Below, piece after piece: positions 1 to 7,820 of a stretch of DNA of 64,000 bases (position 1 is its first letter; each line of letters begins with the position of its first letter). The stretch is from Streptomyces anulatus. Its GTDB lineage: Bacteria; Actinomycetota; Actinomycetes; Streptomycetales; Streptomycetaceae. The notes beneath the pieces were generated by a model. The model saw only the letters and a program-made list of their open reading frames with translations, was not told the origin of the DNA and did no database searches. A program made the position numbers and the translations under genes. The stretch lies in the NCBI RefSeq assembly GCF_000721175.1, contig NZ_JOEZ01000034.1:11087-75086 (forward strand), in the 5' to 3' direction.

Positions 1-319
1 GGAGGGTGGCGACCGTGGACACGGCACCGGCCGGAAGCCCGACGTCCGCGAGCGGGCCGCGCAGCAGCACCGCGAGCGACGGCTCGGCCAGCATGCCGAT
101 GACCAGGGAGGTCACGGTGATGCCGAGCTGGGCGCCGGAGAGCTGGAACGTGAGCCGCTTGGCGGCCTTGAGCGCGCTCTCGGCACCGCGCTCGCCGGCC
201 TTGACGGCGCGTTCGAGCTCGCTGCGCTCTATGGTCGTCAGCGAGAACTCGGCCGCGACGAACACCGCACACGCGAGTGTCAGCGCGAGCGCGAGCAGGA
301 GCAGGATCACTTCGCTCAC
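1..319 (-). CDS. CNNM/DUF21 hemolysin-family membrane protein (N-terminal part only)
   Basis: The reading frame starts at GTG 319 on the minus strand and runs off the left edge, leaving about 106 residues. The product begins MSEVILLLLALALTLACAV, a strong first membrane segment, followed by FVAAEFSLTTIERSELE. A small acidic/basic residue pattern on helix 1 and the later GAQLGITVTSLVIGMLAEP segment are typical of the DUF21 transmembrane module of the CorC/CNNM (TlyC-like) family. Those proteins normally continue into a CBS pair and a CorC/HlyC domain, which would lie outside the window. They are linked to Mg2+/Co2+ transport; no function can be proved here. Start chosen because it gives an immediate hydrophobic helix. 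Confidence 0.8.
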   Translation of the reverse strand, partial: MSEVILLLLALALTLACAVFVAAEFSLTTIERSELERAVKAGERGAESALKAAKRLTFQLSGAQLGITVTSLVIGMLAEPSLAVLLRGPLADVGLPAGAVSTVATL

Positions 320-612
320 CGTGTCACCTCCGTCCCCTGGTGCGCGGAGTCGGGGATGACACGGTTCGTACTGGGAGGCTCACCCATTGCGGTGCGCAGC
401 TCCTTCTCTGTTCGGGTCGTCGGGATCGACGGTGGGGGACGGGTGTGAACCCGCCCATAGATAGTAAAGGGAGCGCAAAGCAAAGGGGAGTGGCGGGTGT
501 CACACGGGGTGCCGCCCGGGAAAGGTCGCCCGTGATCTTGATGCCCGGAACTGTGCGGGCGGTCACGGGCTAGGGAGATTTCTTTCTGCCCAGGGGTTCT
601 GCCCCGGGCGAG
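320..612. other. Gene-free stretch upstream of the DUF21 gene
   Basis: No convincing coding frame is seen here. The stretch contains an AT-richer patch near 460-485 that could hold the promoter of the minus-strand DUF21 gene. It also has an inverted pair CCCGTGA/TCACGGG around 529-576 and a small G/C hairpin near 590-608. Long frames on either strand have shadow-type composition. Confidence 0.4.
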
Positions 613-919
613 ATGGCTCACACACCTCTGCCGCCCGTCCACACCATCCGGGCGATCCTGGAGGCCTTCGGGCAGGTCGGCCACGGGCTCAGTTCCGCGG
701 ACCTGGAGCTCGGCCACATCCGGGGACCGGTCAGCAACCGCCCTGCAACCAGAAGAGCACCCCGGTGACCAGCACCGCTCGGGCCCCGGCGCGGGCGCGG
801 TGGTGGCCGGCGTCGCGGCGGGCGTGGCCGTCGTCGTCGTCGGCGGCATGGTCGCCACCGAGGTCGTCGACGAGATCGGCGACGCCTTCGTGGGCGCGGG
901 AGGCGACGACGAGGGCTGA
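613..919 (+). pseudogene. Possible small two-frame gene remnant with a Gly/Val membrane segment
   Basis: A 51-residue frame starts at ATG 613 (MAHTPLPPVHTIRAILEAF...) and stops at 766. The overlapping +1 frame continues to TGA 917 and encodes a plausible membrane segment, AGAVVAGVAAGVAVVVVGGM, followed by an acidic tail. Neither half makes a good protein alone. Read together they look like a ~100-residue membrane protein with one frameshift near 740-750. The family is not recognised. It could equally be non-coding. Confidence 0.25.
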
Positions 920-959
920 ACCGTGAGCCAGGGCACCACCGGGCCCGAGCGGAAGAGGG

Positions 960-1346
960 TCAGCCGGTCGGCCGGCCCGCCACGTTCGGAGCCAGCCGGT
1001 CCGCGAGCGCGTCCAGATCCGGGACGAACCAGATGTCCCGGCCGCGGTTGGCCTCGCGGACGAGATCGGGAAGGGCCGAACTGGCCGCCAGATGACGGTC
1101 GATGTCGCCGACGACGACCAGCCGCAGCTGGTAGTTCGCGAACTTCTGCAGGACGTCTCCGGCGAAGCCGGTGCTCAGATCGAAGAAGCTGTCGTCCAGC
1201 CGCGTGGACGGCACCGCGACCACGTCAGCGTTCTGGAACGCGGCACCGATCAGATGGTCCAGGGCGTCCTGGACATGGGCGATGGTCGCCCCGTCGGCAT
1301 CGCACACCAGGACCGGGATGCCGTGGTGCTCGACGATGTCAGGCAC
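960..1346 (-). CDS. DUF4180 domain protein
   Basis: A 128-residue protein covering a complete DUF4180 domain. The recognisable core is FFDLSTGFAGDVLQKFANY followed by LRLVVVGDI, near residues 53-82, and a later NRGRDIWFV element. DUF4180 proteins are about this long and their biochemical role is unknown. The start is GTG 1346, which overlaps the 3' end of the upstream HTH gene by 8 bp, so the two are almost certainly one transcript and co-translated. The pairing suggests that the HTH protein and the DUF4180 protein act together. Confidence 0.8.
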   Translation of the reverse strand: MPDIVEHHGIPVLVCDADGATIAHVQDALDHLIGAAFQNADVVAVPSTRLDDSFFDLSTGFAGDVLQKFANYQLRLVVVGDIDRHLAASSALPDLVREANRGRDIWFVPDLDALADRLAPNVAGRPTG

Positions 1347-1881
1347 GGTCCGCCCCCTGCCCGCCCGTGGAGGAGGAACGGGATGCGGAGGTGGCCGTGG
1401 ACGTGAACAGGTCGCCTTCCGGGCCCAGCAGGCCGTCGATCATGTGCAGCAGATCGGCGGTGGCGGCCGCGCCGCCGAGAATGACGATCTTCATCCGGGT
1501 TCGCTCCTTGTCGTAGACCGTCTGGATGCGCAGGGGGTCCGACGTGTCCCGCGCGGACTGCGCGCTCGCCGTGACGAACGTGCTCAGCCGGTGCGCGGCG
1601 TCCGGACCGAGCGCGTCGATCTGCACGATGGTGGACGCCTCGACGTGTCCCGGCGCGGGTGCTGGCTCCGGGATCGTGCCGTCGGCCGGGTCGTCGGCCG
1701 GGTCGTCGGCCGGTCGGCCGGTCAGAGCCGCGAAGTCCTCCTTGCTGATCCGGTACTGCTTGCCGATCCGGACGGCCTTGAGCCGGCCGTCGCGGACGTA
1801 GTTCCGGACGGTCCGCACATGCAGACCCAGTAGCTCGGCCACCTCGCCGACCGAGTACAGCTCACGCTCGCCATTCCCCAT
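1339..1881 (-). CDS. Excisionase/MerR-like helix-turn-helix DNA-binding protein
   Basis: A 180-residue protein. The N-terminal ~55 residues (LYSVGEVAELLGLHVRTVRNYVRDGRLKAVRIGKQYRIS, split here for reading) form the winged HTH of the excisionase/HTH_17 family. A short DDPADDPADG repeat links it to a C-terminal half of unknown fold (TIVQIDALGPDAAHRL...). Start at ATG 1881. The gene is first in a two-gene unit with the DUF4180 gene, which it overlaps. Such small HTH proteins usually regulate their own operon. An interrupted inverted repeat lies upstream at 1909-1948. Confidence 0.75.
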   Translation of the reverse strand: MGNGERELYSVGEVAELLGLHVRTVRNYVRDGRLKAVRIGKQYRISKEDFAALTGRPADDPADDPADGTIPEPAPAPGHVEASTIVQIDALGPDAAHRLSTFVTASAQSARDTSDPLRIQTVYDKERTRMKIVILGGAAATADLLHMIDGLLGPEGDLFTSTATSASRSSSTGGQGADRA

Positions 1882-1908
1882 AGTTCCCTATCGTACGGCA
1901 ACATGGCC

Positions 1909-1948
1909 TACCTGAGCTCAGTCGCATGAAAGTGCAGTACTTTAGGTA
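1909..1948. promoter_or_regulatory. Interrupted inverted repeat upstream of the HTH-DUF4180 operon
   Basis: TACCTGA at 1909-1915 faces TTAGGTA at 1942-1948, with six of seven positions paired. A GAGCTC palindrome sits next to the first arm. The position, 28-67 bp upstream of the HTH gene start, would suit an operator for the HTH protein, but the match is short. Confidence 0.3.
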
Positions 1949-2053
1949 AGATCGCAGTCGGTCATTACGCGTTCCGGACCTGTTCGGGGGGTGCGACGCG
2001 GCCCGGGACAGCAAGGTGGGTCACGCACGGCCGCCACGCGGACAAGGAGTCCC

Positions 2054-2488
2054 ATGAACCCCGAAGCCCCGCCGCCCGATCCGCCGCACCAGCGACCCGA
2101 AGGCGTCACCGACACCACCGTCGAGGCCCTCGGGGCCCTGTCGAAGGCGCTGGAGACCGCCGAGCGTGCCCGCGGCGCCCTCTACGACTTCCACCAGCTC
2201 ACCGGGAGCGCCGACCTCGCCCTCGACGACGCCGTACGACTGCTCCGCGCCGCAGGGCACGGACACCGGGCCGAGCAGGTCGAACGGGAGATCCTCGGCC
2301 GCAACGTCATCCCCGGGCACTGGACGTTCCAGATCGTCGAGGAGTACAACGCCACCTACTACGACGTGTTCCGGACGATCGAACGGCAGATCAGACAGGA
2401 GCTCGCCGAGGGCCGCGACCACCTCTACGAGGCCGAGATGAAGGCGGCCCGGCGGACCGAGGGGCATCCGGACCACACCGCCGACTGA
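2054..2488 (+). CDS. Conserved hypothetical protein
   Basis: A 144-residue soluble protein whose family is not recognised. The start ATG 2054 is preceded by AAGGAG at 2044-2049, which rules out the in-frame extension beginning at 1991. The N-terminus is Pro-rich (about 20 residues). The rest is highly charged and predicted mostly helical, with two long helices around residues 25-50 and 95-135 and a central segment reading NVIPGHWTFQIVEEYNATYY. No signal peptide or membrane segment. It is monocistronic or co-transcribed with the small membrane gene 133 bp downstream. Confidence 0.65.
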   Translation: MNPEAPPPDPPHQRPEGVTDTTVEALGALSKALETAERARGALYDFHQLTGSADLALDDAVRLLRAAGHGHRAEQVEREILGRNVIPGHWTFQIVEEYNATYYDVFRTIERQIRQELAEGRDHLYEAEMKAARRTEGHPDHTAD

Positions 2489-2621
2489 CGGGCGCGCCTG
2501 CTGCGTCGGGGCAGTCGCACGGGGCGGGAGGAACCGTGCCACCGGACGCCCCGGCGCGGCCGGGGCCTACCTCCCCCGATCGCGGGCACACGGAGGGCAT
2601 CGCTCGGAAGGAGCACCTCCC

Positions 2622-2801
2622 ATGCTCGGTATCGCCGCCGCAGTCCTGTTCTTCATCGCTTTCCTGATCAACGCAGCCGACATATCCACCAACGACGTCT
2701 TCGCGTCGGGCAATGTGATGCTGCTCGGTCTCCTGCTCCTCGCCCTGCAGGTCGCGGGCGTGGGCGCCGGCAGCCGGATCGGCGGTTCGCGCAGGCGCTG
2801 A
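2622..2801 (+). CDS. Small two-helix membrane protein
   Basis: A 59-residue protein with AAGGAG at 2608-2613 placed upstream of ATG 2622. It has two hydrophobic segments, residues 3-18 (GIAAAVLFFIAFLINA) and about 31-47 (NVMLLGLLLLALQVAGV), and a basic C-terminal tail (GGSRRR). No enzymatic motif is visible. Small hydrophobic proteins of this layout are common in Streptomyces and mostly uncharacterised. A strong hairpin follows at 2843. Confidence 0.6.
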   Translation: MLGIAAAVLFFIAFLINAADISTNDVFASGNVMLLGLLLLALQVAGVGAGSRIGGSRRR

Positions 2802-2842
2802 CGCACCCCGCACGGCACCGTCGGGCCCAGCAGTACGGTCCG

Positions 2843-2878
2843 CCGCCCCGGGCACGGCAACGACCGCGCCCGGGGCGG
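2843..2878. terminator. Stem-loop terminator
   Basis: Perfect 11-bp stem (CCGCCCCGGGC with GCCCGGGGCGG) around a 14-base loop, 42 bp after the small membrane gene. There is no U-tract, as usual for actinobacterial terminators. Confidence 0.6.
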
Positions 2879-3223
2879 CGTTCGTCGTCCCCCCGGGAAC
2901 CCCGTCTTCCCCTCCCCGCCGTCACCGAACGTAGCCGCACGAGATGCGGGCGCGACCGACTCCGGTGACGCTAGGGGGTATCCCGTCGATCATGGCCGGG
3001 TCCGCGACGCAGGGCACCTCCCCGAGCTCTCGGCTTCGAGCGAGCAGGGGAGCCCCCGTCCCTCGCGGCGTCGCCGAAACGCCCGCATCGCTCCGCGATG
3101 AGGACGTTCCAGCGCCCTGCGACGCACCGCGCCCGCCGCCGCGGCCCTTTCCGGCCCTGATCGACGAGACACCCCCCTTGTTCTCCGGTCGCGCACGCAA
3201 TGCCGGTTGCCGACGGAGGACCG
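2879..3223. other. Non-coding stretch with an imperfect palindrome
   Basis: About 345 bp without a convincing gene. Frames here have poor codon bias and shadow composition. It contains the hairpin element at 3018-3052 and the leader of the small gene starting at 3224. Confidence 0.4.
3018..3052. repeat. Stem-loop element of a type seen dispersed in Streptomyces genomes
   Basis: CTCCCC at 3018-3023 pairs with GGGGAG at 3047-3052. Inside this, CTCG and CGAG form a second stem around GCTT. From memory the sequence resembles a palindromic repeat found between genes in many Streptomyces. Only one copy is seen in this window. Confidence 0.35.
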
Positions 3224-3412
3224 ATGACGGAGGACATCCCCATGAACCTGTACGACAGCCCGGTGGAGCGAGCCCGCCGGACCCGTGAACGCGCCGAGGA
3301 GCTGGGCCGCGCCGCCGACCGCGCCACCGACCCGGAGCACCGGCAGCGGCTGCGGGAGAAGGCTCAGCGGCTGCTGCGCGAGGACCCGGCGGCCGATTCC
3401 GGTCCCTCCTGA
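3224..3412 (+). CDS. Small charged helical protein (DUF6381-like)
   Basis: A 62-residue product dominated by one long charged helix (VERARRTRERAEELGRAADR... then HRQRLREKAQRLL). The composition and heptad-like spacing suggest a coiled coil. The pattern resembles the short DUF6381 proteins of Streptomyces, but this is from memory. ATG 3224 follows CGGAGGA; ATG 3242, in the same frame, also has GGAGGA upstream and gives 56 residues. Either could be used. Function unknown. Confidence 0.5.
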   Translation: MTEDIPMNLYDSPVERARRTRERAEELGRAADRATDPEHRQRLREKAQRLLREDPAADSGPS

Positions 3413-3457
3413 CCGGTGTGCGCGGAGGGTTGATTGCCCGGGCCGCCGTGACCCGGG

Positions 3458-3463
3458 TAGCGT
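3458..3463 (+). promoter_or_regulatory. Possible -10 box for a leaderless acetyltransferase mRNA
   Basis: TAGCGT ends 8 bases before GTG 3472, and no ribosome binding site precedes the GTG. The same arrangement recurs at 36919-36924. Together they suggest leaderless transcription. Confidence 0.4.
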
Positions 3464-3471
3464 CATGCGCC

Positions 3472-3972
3472 GTGACACCGACTCTGCGCACCGAGAGGCT
3501 CCTGCTGGAGCCGTACGTCCCCGAGGACGAAGAGGACTTCGTCGCTCTGTTCCAGGACACCAGGGTGTCCCGATGGATGGGTGAGGGCCCGTCCTCCGAG
3601 GCGGAGGACCGGGCCCTTTTCGCGCGGGTCTTCACCAAGGTGTACGCCCAGGACCTGTTCGCCGTCTGGGCCGTCCGCCGCGACGGGATCCTCGTCGGGC
3701 ACGCCGAGATCAAGCGGACCGACGTCGTCGACGGCCACGAGATCATCTACGCCCTGGCACCCTTGGCGTGGGGGACCGGCCTGGGGACCGAACTGGCACA
3801 GGCCGTCGTCGCCCACGGCTTCGGCGCCCTCGGGCTGACCGAGGTCCACGCCACCGTCGCCGCCGCGAACGAGGCTTCGCTGACTCTGCTGCACAGGATC
3901 GGCTTCGAGCACGTCAGGGACATCGCGGAGGACGACGGCAGCACCACCCGCGTGCTGACCCGCCGCCGCTGA
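3472..3972 (+). CDS. GNAT acetyltransferase, RimJ/RimL type
   Basis: A 166-residue single-domain acetyltransferase. It opens with LRTERLLLEPYVPEDEEDF, the typical RimJ/RimL start, and has an acetyl-CoA loop region around LAPLAWGTGLGTELAQAVV followed by ANEASLTLLHRIGF. These proteins transfer acetyl from acetyl-CoA to amino groups of proteins, peptides or small molecules; the substrate cannot be told. GTG 3472 is preferred over the upstream in-frame start at 3418. It begins right at the domain and sits just downstream of a TAGCGT -10-like box, consistent with a leaderless message. Confidence 0.8.
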   Translation: MTPTLRTERLLLEPYVPEDEEDFVALFQDTRVSRWMGEGPSSEAEDRALFARVFTKVYAQDLFAVWAVRRDGILVGHAEIKRTDVVDGHEIIYALAPLAWGTGLGTELAQAVVAHGFGALGLTEVHATVAAANEASLTLLHRIGFEHVRDIAEDDGSTTRVLTRRR

Positions 3973-4190
3973 CCCCGGTCGCCCGGCCGGTCAGGCCGAT
4001 GCCGACGCCGATGCCTGCGCCGCCGCCCTCCGCCGTCGCTGCTCCGCGACGTCCGCGACGTCGCGACGGGTGCGGCGAGCGGCGGCGGCCTGGACCGACC
4101 GCGCCCCCGACCGGGACGACCACCGCGGTCGAGGGCATACGGCACTGGCAGCGGCGGAAGGGCGCACGGGACCGGCCGCAGGCTGCGGTC

Positions 4191-4703
4191 TCACGCACCC
4201 ACCGTCCCGTCCAGCCCTTCCCGCAGCAGGTCCGCGTGACCGTTGTGGCGGCCGTACTCCAGCAGGACGTGCACCATGACCATCCGCAGCGAGACCTCCT
4301 TCTCCCACCGCTGCTGACGCCCCACCAGGTCCAGCGAGGCCGCCTCCCGCTCGATCCGGCGCGAGGTCTCCACCTCCGCCTCCCACGCGGCGAACGCCTC
4401 GGCCCGGGTCGAGGTGCTCGCGTCGTACGCCGCCTGGAAGTCGAAGAGCTTCTCCGACCACACCATCGGGGCCGCCTCGTCCTCGAACACCCTCCGGAAC
4501 CAGGTGCGTTCCACCTCCGCCAGGTGCCGGACCAGAGCCAGCAGCGACAAGGCGGACGGCGGCATCGACCGCTCGCGCAACTCCTCGTCGCTCAGCCCCG
4601 CGCACTTCATGGCCAGGGTCTCCCGGTGGTAGTCGAGGAAGGCCCGCAGGGTCTCGCGCTCGCTCCCCAGCAGGGGAGGCCCGATCCGGTCGTCGTTCGT
4701 CAT
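4191..4703 (-). CDS. DinB/DUF664 family protein
   Basis: A 170-residue helical-bundle protein. Visible family features are an N-terminal helix with FLDYHRETL, then LLALVRHLAEVERTWFRRVF and a C-terminal MVMVHVLLEYGRHNGHADLLRE. The spaced His residues (about H25, H65 and H152) match the metal site of DinB-like and mycothiol-dependent enzymes. Many Streptomyces members are annotated as DUF664. A mycothiol-dependent transferase or isomerase role is plausible but not shown. The start is ATG 4703; longer upstream frames are shadows of the lyase gene. Confidence 0.8.
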   Translation of the reverse strand: MTNDDRIGPPLLGSERETLRAFLDYHRETLAMKCAGLSDEELRERSMPPSALSLLALVRHLAEVERTWFRRVFEDEAAPMVWSEKLFDFQAAYDASTSTRAEAFAAWEAEVETSRRIEREAASLDLVGRQQRWEKEVSLRMVMVHVLLEYGRHNGHADLLREGLDGTVGA

Positions 4704-4785
4704 GTTGTTCCCCAGTCCGTGTGTCGGCCGACAGTATGACCGGCGCGCGTCCGAGCGGGCACGCGAGTCCCCTCCGGCATCCAGG

Positions 4786-5088
4786 GTGGTGAGGCAGGGA
4801 GGGGCGGAACTGCTGCGACGCTCCGACGGCCCGGTCGCCCGGGACCGGATCCGGGACGACCTGACCGAACTCGGACTCGCCCCGGGCGACACCGTGATGT
4901 TCCCTGCGAGGCTGTCCGCGATCGGTTGCGTCCCCGGCGGCCCCGGACCGTCATCGACGCCCTGCTGGACGTGGTGGTGCCGACCGGCACACTGCGGGTC
5001 ACCTGCGGCTGGAACGACGCCGAACGCCGGTCCGGCCGCGGACTTCGGCGTCCGCTGGATCGAGGAGCACCTGAACCCACCTGCCTGA
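4786..5088 (+). pseudogene. Decayed aminoglycoside N(3)-acetyltransferase, AAC(3)
   Basis: The frame from GTG 4786 reads ELLRRSDGPVARDRIRDDL, then ELGLAPGDTVMF and ARLSAIG, the N-terminus of AAC(3)-type enzymes. Around 4945 it shifts to the +1 frame (TVIDALLDVVVPTGTL...CGWNDA). It then returns to the first frame for only the very C-terminal segment, ADFGVRWIEEHL, before TGA 5086. Intact enzymes are about 270-290 residues. Here roughly 180 central residues, including most of the catalytic domain, are missing, and two frameshifts separate the parts. It cannot make an active enzyme and is the fossil of a resistance gene. Confidence 0.8.
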
Positions 5089-5107
5089 CCTCCGCCGCCG
5101 GCGCGGT

Positions 5108-7516
5108 TCAGGACAGCCGCACCTTGATCGTCTGCGTCGCCCCGCGCGTCCCGGACAGGTCGCCGAAGAGGAGGCGCAGCGACGCCCCCGTGGTCGCCGA
5201 CGTCACCGTCGCCGGCTTCGACACGACCGAGGCGACGGCCCGGTTCCAGGTGAGGCTCAGGCTGGTGCGCATCCGCATCGGATCGCTCACGCACACCGTC
5301 GCCGTCCCGTCGGGGTGCTCGGTGACCATCACGGAGCACGGGGCGTCCGCCACCAGCGGCCCGACGCTCCCGCCGAACCAGAAGTTGACGGCCGTCAGCC
5401 CGAGCGGGTCCACCGCCACCCCCTGCTGATCGTCCGTGTTGGCGAGCACCCGCAGCCAGCCGCTGTCCGCCGCCCGCGCCGCCGTGCGCTGTTCGGACGC
5501 GCCCGGCAGCAGCTGGTACGCGTACGTGGCGTCCGACGGGTCCTGGCCGTGGTCGAACCAGAGGGTGAGGTATTTCCGGGAGACCGGATCCGTGGAGCCC
5601 GCGGCGTTGACGTCGCGCCAGCGTCCCGTCCGGTTCTCCCGCAGAGCCTTCACGGTGGCGCCGCCCGGGAAGACGTAACCGCCGTGCCCGGCGAGGTGCG
5701 CCCAGGACGTTCCGGTGAGTGTCGCCGACCACGGCAGCGTGAGGGGTTTGACCGAGCCGTCGACGGTGAACGGGGCGTTGCCCGTCGGCCCGAGGTTGCG
5801 GTTGTCGACGGTGGTCTCCACGGCCGCGCCGTCGCGGCCGTGGATCCCGGCGCCCAGGCACACGATCGTGTCGTCGAGGAAGAACCACGACTTCTTCGCC
5901 ATCAGCGTGCTGGAAAGACCCTTGAGGTACTGCCCCACGGCGGCGCGCTTCTTGTCGGTGACCCCGCCGACCCAGTTCACGTCGGGGAGCGAAACGCCCC
6001 AGTCGCCGCCCGCCCCGTCGGCGAGCACCTTGCGCGAGGCCGTGGTGCCGGGCAGCCGGTACGGATCGACGGTGGGCCAGAACGCGTCGCTGTACTGGCC
6101 GTTGGCGAAGGTGTCACCCCACCAATGGAGCATCCCCGACCCGGTGTGCCAGCCGCGCAGGTTCTCGCCGTTTCCGGTCTCGTAATAGGTGATCCGCCGA
6201 TCCGCCATGCTCAGCGACGCCGCCCAGCCCGGACGGCGATGCGTGGCCCGTGCCATGTCGGGGAAGAGCCGGTGGCCGTCGGGCTCGGGCAGCGCGGTGA
6301 GGGAGGTGTCATCCAGGACGTCCTTGATCCGGGCCAGTGCGGTGAGCCCGAGCGAGGGGTTGCTCAGCGGCGGGCTGTAGTAGTCGCGCTGCGCCCAGCC
6401 CTTGACGAGCGCCCGCCACCGCGCGTTCTCGGCGGCCGGCGCGCCCCGTCCCAGCAGCACGATCGACGCGAGGATCGGATGTCCGCGCCGGTGGTCGTCG
6501 GACCCGCCGCGGCTGATGGCACGCCCCGCGACGGCGTCCATGACGAGGCCGTTGAAGAGGAACGGGGCCCAGGCGTTCTCCACCGCGTCGAACACCACCT
6601 GCCGTTTCGGATCGGTGACCTCCCACGTGGTCTCCTTCAGCAGCGCGAACAGCAGCCCGAGACCGCCGAGCATCACCGACCCGTAACTGCCGGTGTAGGG
6701 CACGGTGGTGTGCTGGATGAACGAGCCGTCGGCGTACAGCCCGTCGCCCTTGGTCACCAGCGGGAAGACGGGGGAGAGGGCGTCCCGGGCCAGCTCGATC
6801 TTCGCCGCGCTCCCTCCGACGACCCCGCGCAGGGCCAGCACCCGGCACAGGTCGACCCGGTTCGCCCCGGTGCTGGTCCCGGTGTACGAGGCGACCGCGG
6901 AGTCCGGTACGAAGTGGTCGACGGCGGCGCAGTAGCGCGCGAGCCGCTCCGGGGTGAGGGCGTCGTACATCAGCACACACACGTCCAGCAGGGCCTGCGG
7001 CGCGCCGATCTGCCAGCTGTACCAGTTGCCGTACCGGGTCTGCCCGTCGTTGTAGACCTGGCTGCTCAGGTGTTCCAGGCCGGTGAGCACCGCGTCGCGC
7101 AGTCCGGTGTTCCCGGTCAGGCCGGTGCCTTGCTGGCGGTAGGCCTGGGCCATGGTGTTCAGGCGGACGAAACTGTCGGCCATCCGCCCCGAGAAGACGT
7201 ACGACTCGGGGTCCGTGTCCGGGTCCGGATCCGCGAACACGGCGTCGGGCCAGAGCGAGCCCTCCGCCGGAGCCATGGACTCCAGCCACTGCGAGGCCTT
7301 CGCACCGAGATCGGCCAGCCGGCTCCGGAAGGGCTCGGCGGTCGGGCTGAACCCCTCGCCGAGGATCAGCGTGCTCCAGGTGGTGCGGAGCGCGGAGTAC
7401 GGATCGTCCGCGGCGGAGGCTGCGCCCGGCGCGGCGAGCATCATGGCGCCGCCGCCCGCGGCGGCGAGCGCCGCGGAGGTGGCCAGGAAGGTACGGCGGG
7501 ACCAGGCAGAAGTCAT
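5108..7516 (-). CDS. Secreted polysaccharide lyase family 8 (hyaluronate/chondroitin/xanthan lyase type)
   Basis: An 802-residue protein with a twin-arginine signal (SRRTFL at residues 6-11, then an Ala-rich segment ending near AASAADD). The PL8 catalytic layout is visible: N219, H269 (in DGSFIQHT) and Y278. The spacings of 50 and 9 residues equal those of the Asn/His/Tyr triad in streptococcal hyaluronate lyase. RAISRGGSD supplies the family Arg. An aromatic patch NWYSWQ lies at 164-169. The central and C-terminal beta-domains follow (NGENLRGWHTGSGMLHWWGD, WFFLDD). PL8 enzymes cleave uronic-acid polymers by beta-elimination outside the cell. The gene diverges from its likely regulator, with operator-like sites between them. 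The exact substrate is unresolved. Confidence 0.93.
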   Translation of the reverse strand: MTSAWSRRTFLATSAALAAAGGGAMMLAAPGAASAADDPYSALRTTWSTLILGEGFSPTAEPFRSRLADLGAKASQWLESMAPAEGSLWPDAVFADPDPDTDPESYVFSGRMADSFVRLNTMAQAYRQQGTGLTGNTGLRDAVLTGLEHLSSQVYNDGQTRYGNWYSWQIGAPQALLDVCVLMYDALTPERLARYCAAVDHFVPDSAVASYTGTSTGANRVDLCRVLALRGVVGGSAAKIELARDALSPVFPLVTKGDGLYADGSFIQHTTVPYTGSYGSVMLGGLGLLFALLKETTWEVTDPKRQVVFDAVENAWAPFLFNGLVMDAVAGRAISRGGSDDHRRGHPILASIVLLGRGAPAAENARWRALVKGWAQRDYYSPPLSNPSLGLTALARIKDVLDDTSLTALPEPDGHRLFPDMARATHRRPGWAASLSMADRRITYYETGNGENLRGWHTGSGMLHWWGDTFANGQYSDAFWPTVDPYRLPGTTASRKVLADGAGGDWGVSLPDVNWVGGVTDKKRAAVGQYLKGLSSTLMAKKSWFFLDDTIVCLGAGIHGRDGAAVETTVDNRNLGPTGNAPFTVDGSVKPLTLPWSATLTGTSWAHLAGHGGYVFPGGATVKALRENRTGRWRDVNAAGSTDPVSRKYLTLWFDHGQDPSDATYAYQLLPGASEQRTAARAADSGWLRVLANTDDQQGVAVDPLGLTAVNFWFGGSVGPLVADAPCSVMVTEHPDGTATVCVSDPMRMRTSLSLTWNRAVASVVSKPATVTSATTGASLRLLFGDLSGTRGATQTIKVRLS

Positions 7517-7658
7517 GGGAGAGCTCCGGGTCGGTGACGTGTCTCCGGCGGGAACCCGGCGCGCGGGGCGCTGAACTGAACCCGGGATCCGACTGTTCTG
7601 AGCGGGCGGGCACTTTCTAGCAGTCGCCAGACGGCTCGCTCAATAACTTTGGCCGAAT

Positions 7659-7673
7659 TGATCGTATCGATCG
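7659..7673. promoter_or_regulatory. Operator-like site 1 (TGATCG-NN-TCGATYG motif)
   Basis: Reads TGATCGTATCGATCG, with perfect arms GATCG/CGATC around TAT. It lies 143 bp upstream of the lyase start, between the divergent lyase and regulator genes. It matches the sites at 7747, 7766 and 9086. Inferred to bind the regulator encoded at 7821. Confidence 0.65.
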
Positions 7674-7746
7674 TTTCTTGGGGTAGGTAAGGCGCCGCCG
7701 GGTACGAACCGGCGTGCGCCCGTCGCACCGGGGCAAAACCCTGCTC

Positions 7747-7761
7747 GGATCGTTTCGAGCG
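7747..7761. promoter_or_regulatory. Operator-like site 2 (degenerate copy)
   Basis: Reads GGATCGTTTCGAGCG, matching 11 of the 13 defined positions of the motif. It is separated by 4 bp from site 3 and sits 60 bp upstream of the regulator start, a position suited to autoregulation. Confidence 0.45.
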
Positions 7762-7765
7762 GATG

Positions 7766-7780
7766 CGATCGATATGGTTG
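7766..7780. promoter_or_regulatory. Operator-like site 3 (degenerate copy)
   Basis: Reads CGATCGATATGGTTG. The left half-site is nearly perfect and the right half is weaker. It lies 40 bp upstream of the regulator start. Confidence 0.45.
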
Positions 7781-7820
7781 AGGCAGGCAGGCCCGGCTGT
7801 CTCCGAGTCCAGGGGGATCC

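Noticed and set aside
5315-7537. A 740-codon plus-strand frame
   Set aside because: It is antisense to the PL8 lyase, whose catalytic triad and signal peptide are intact.
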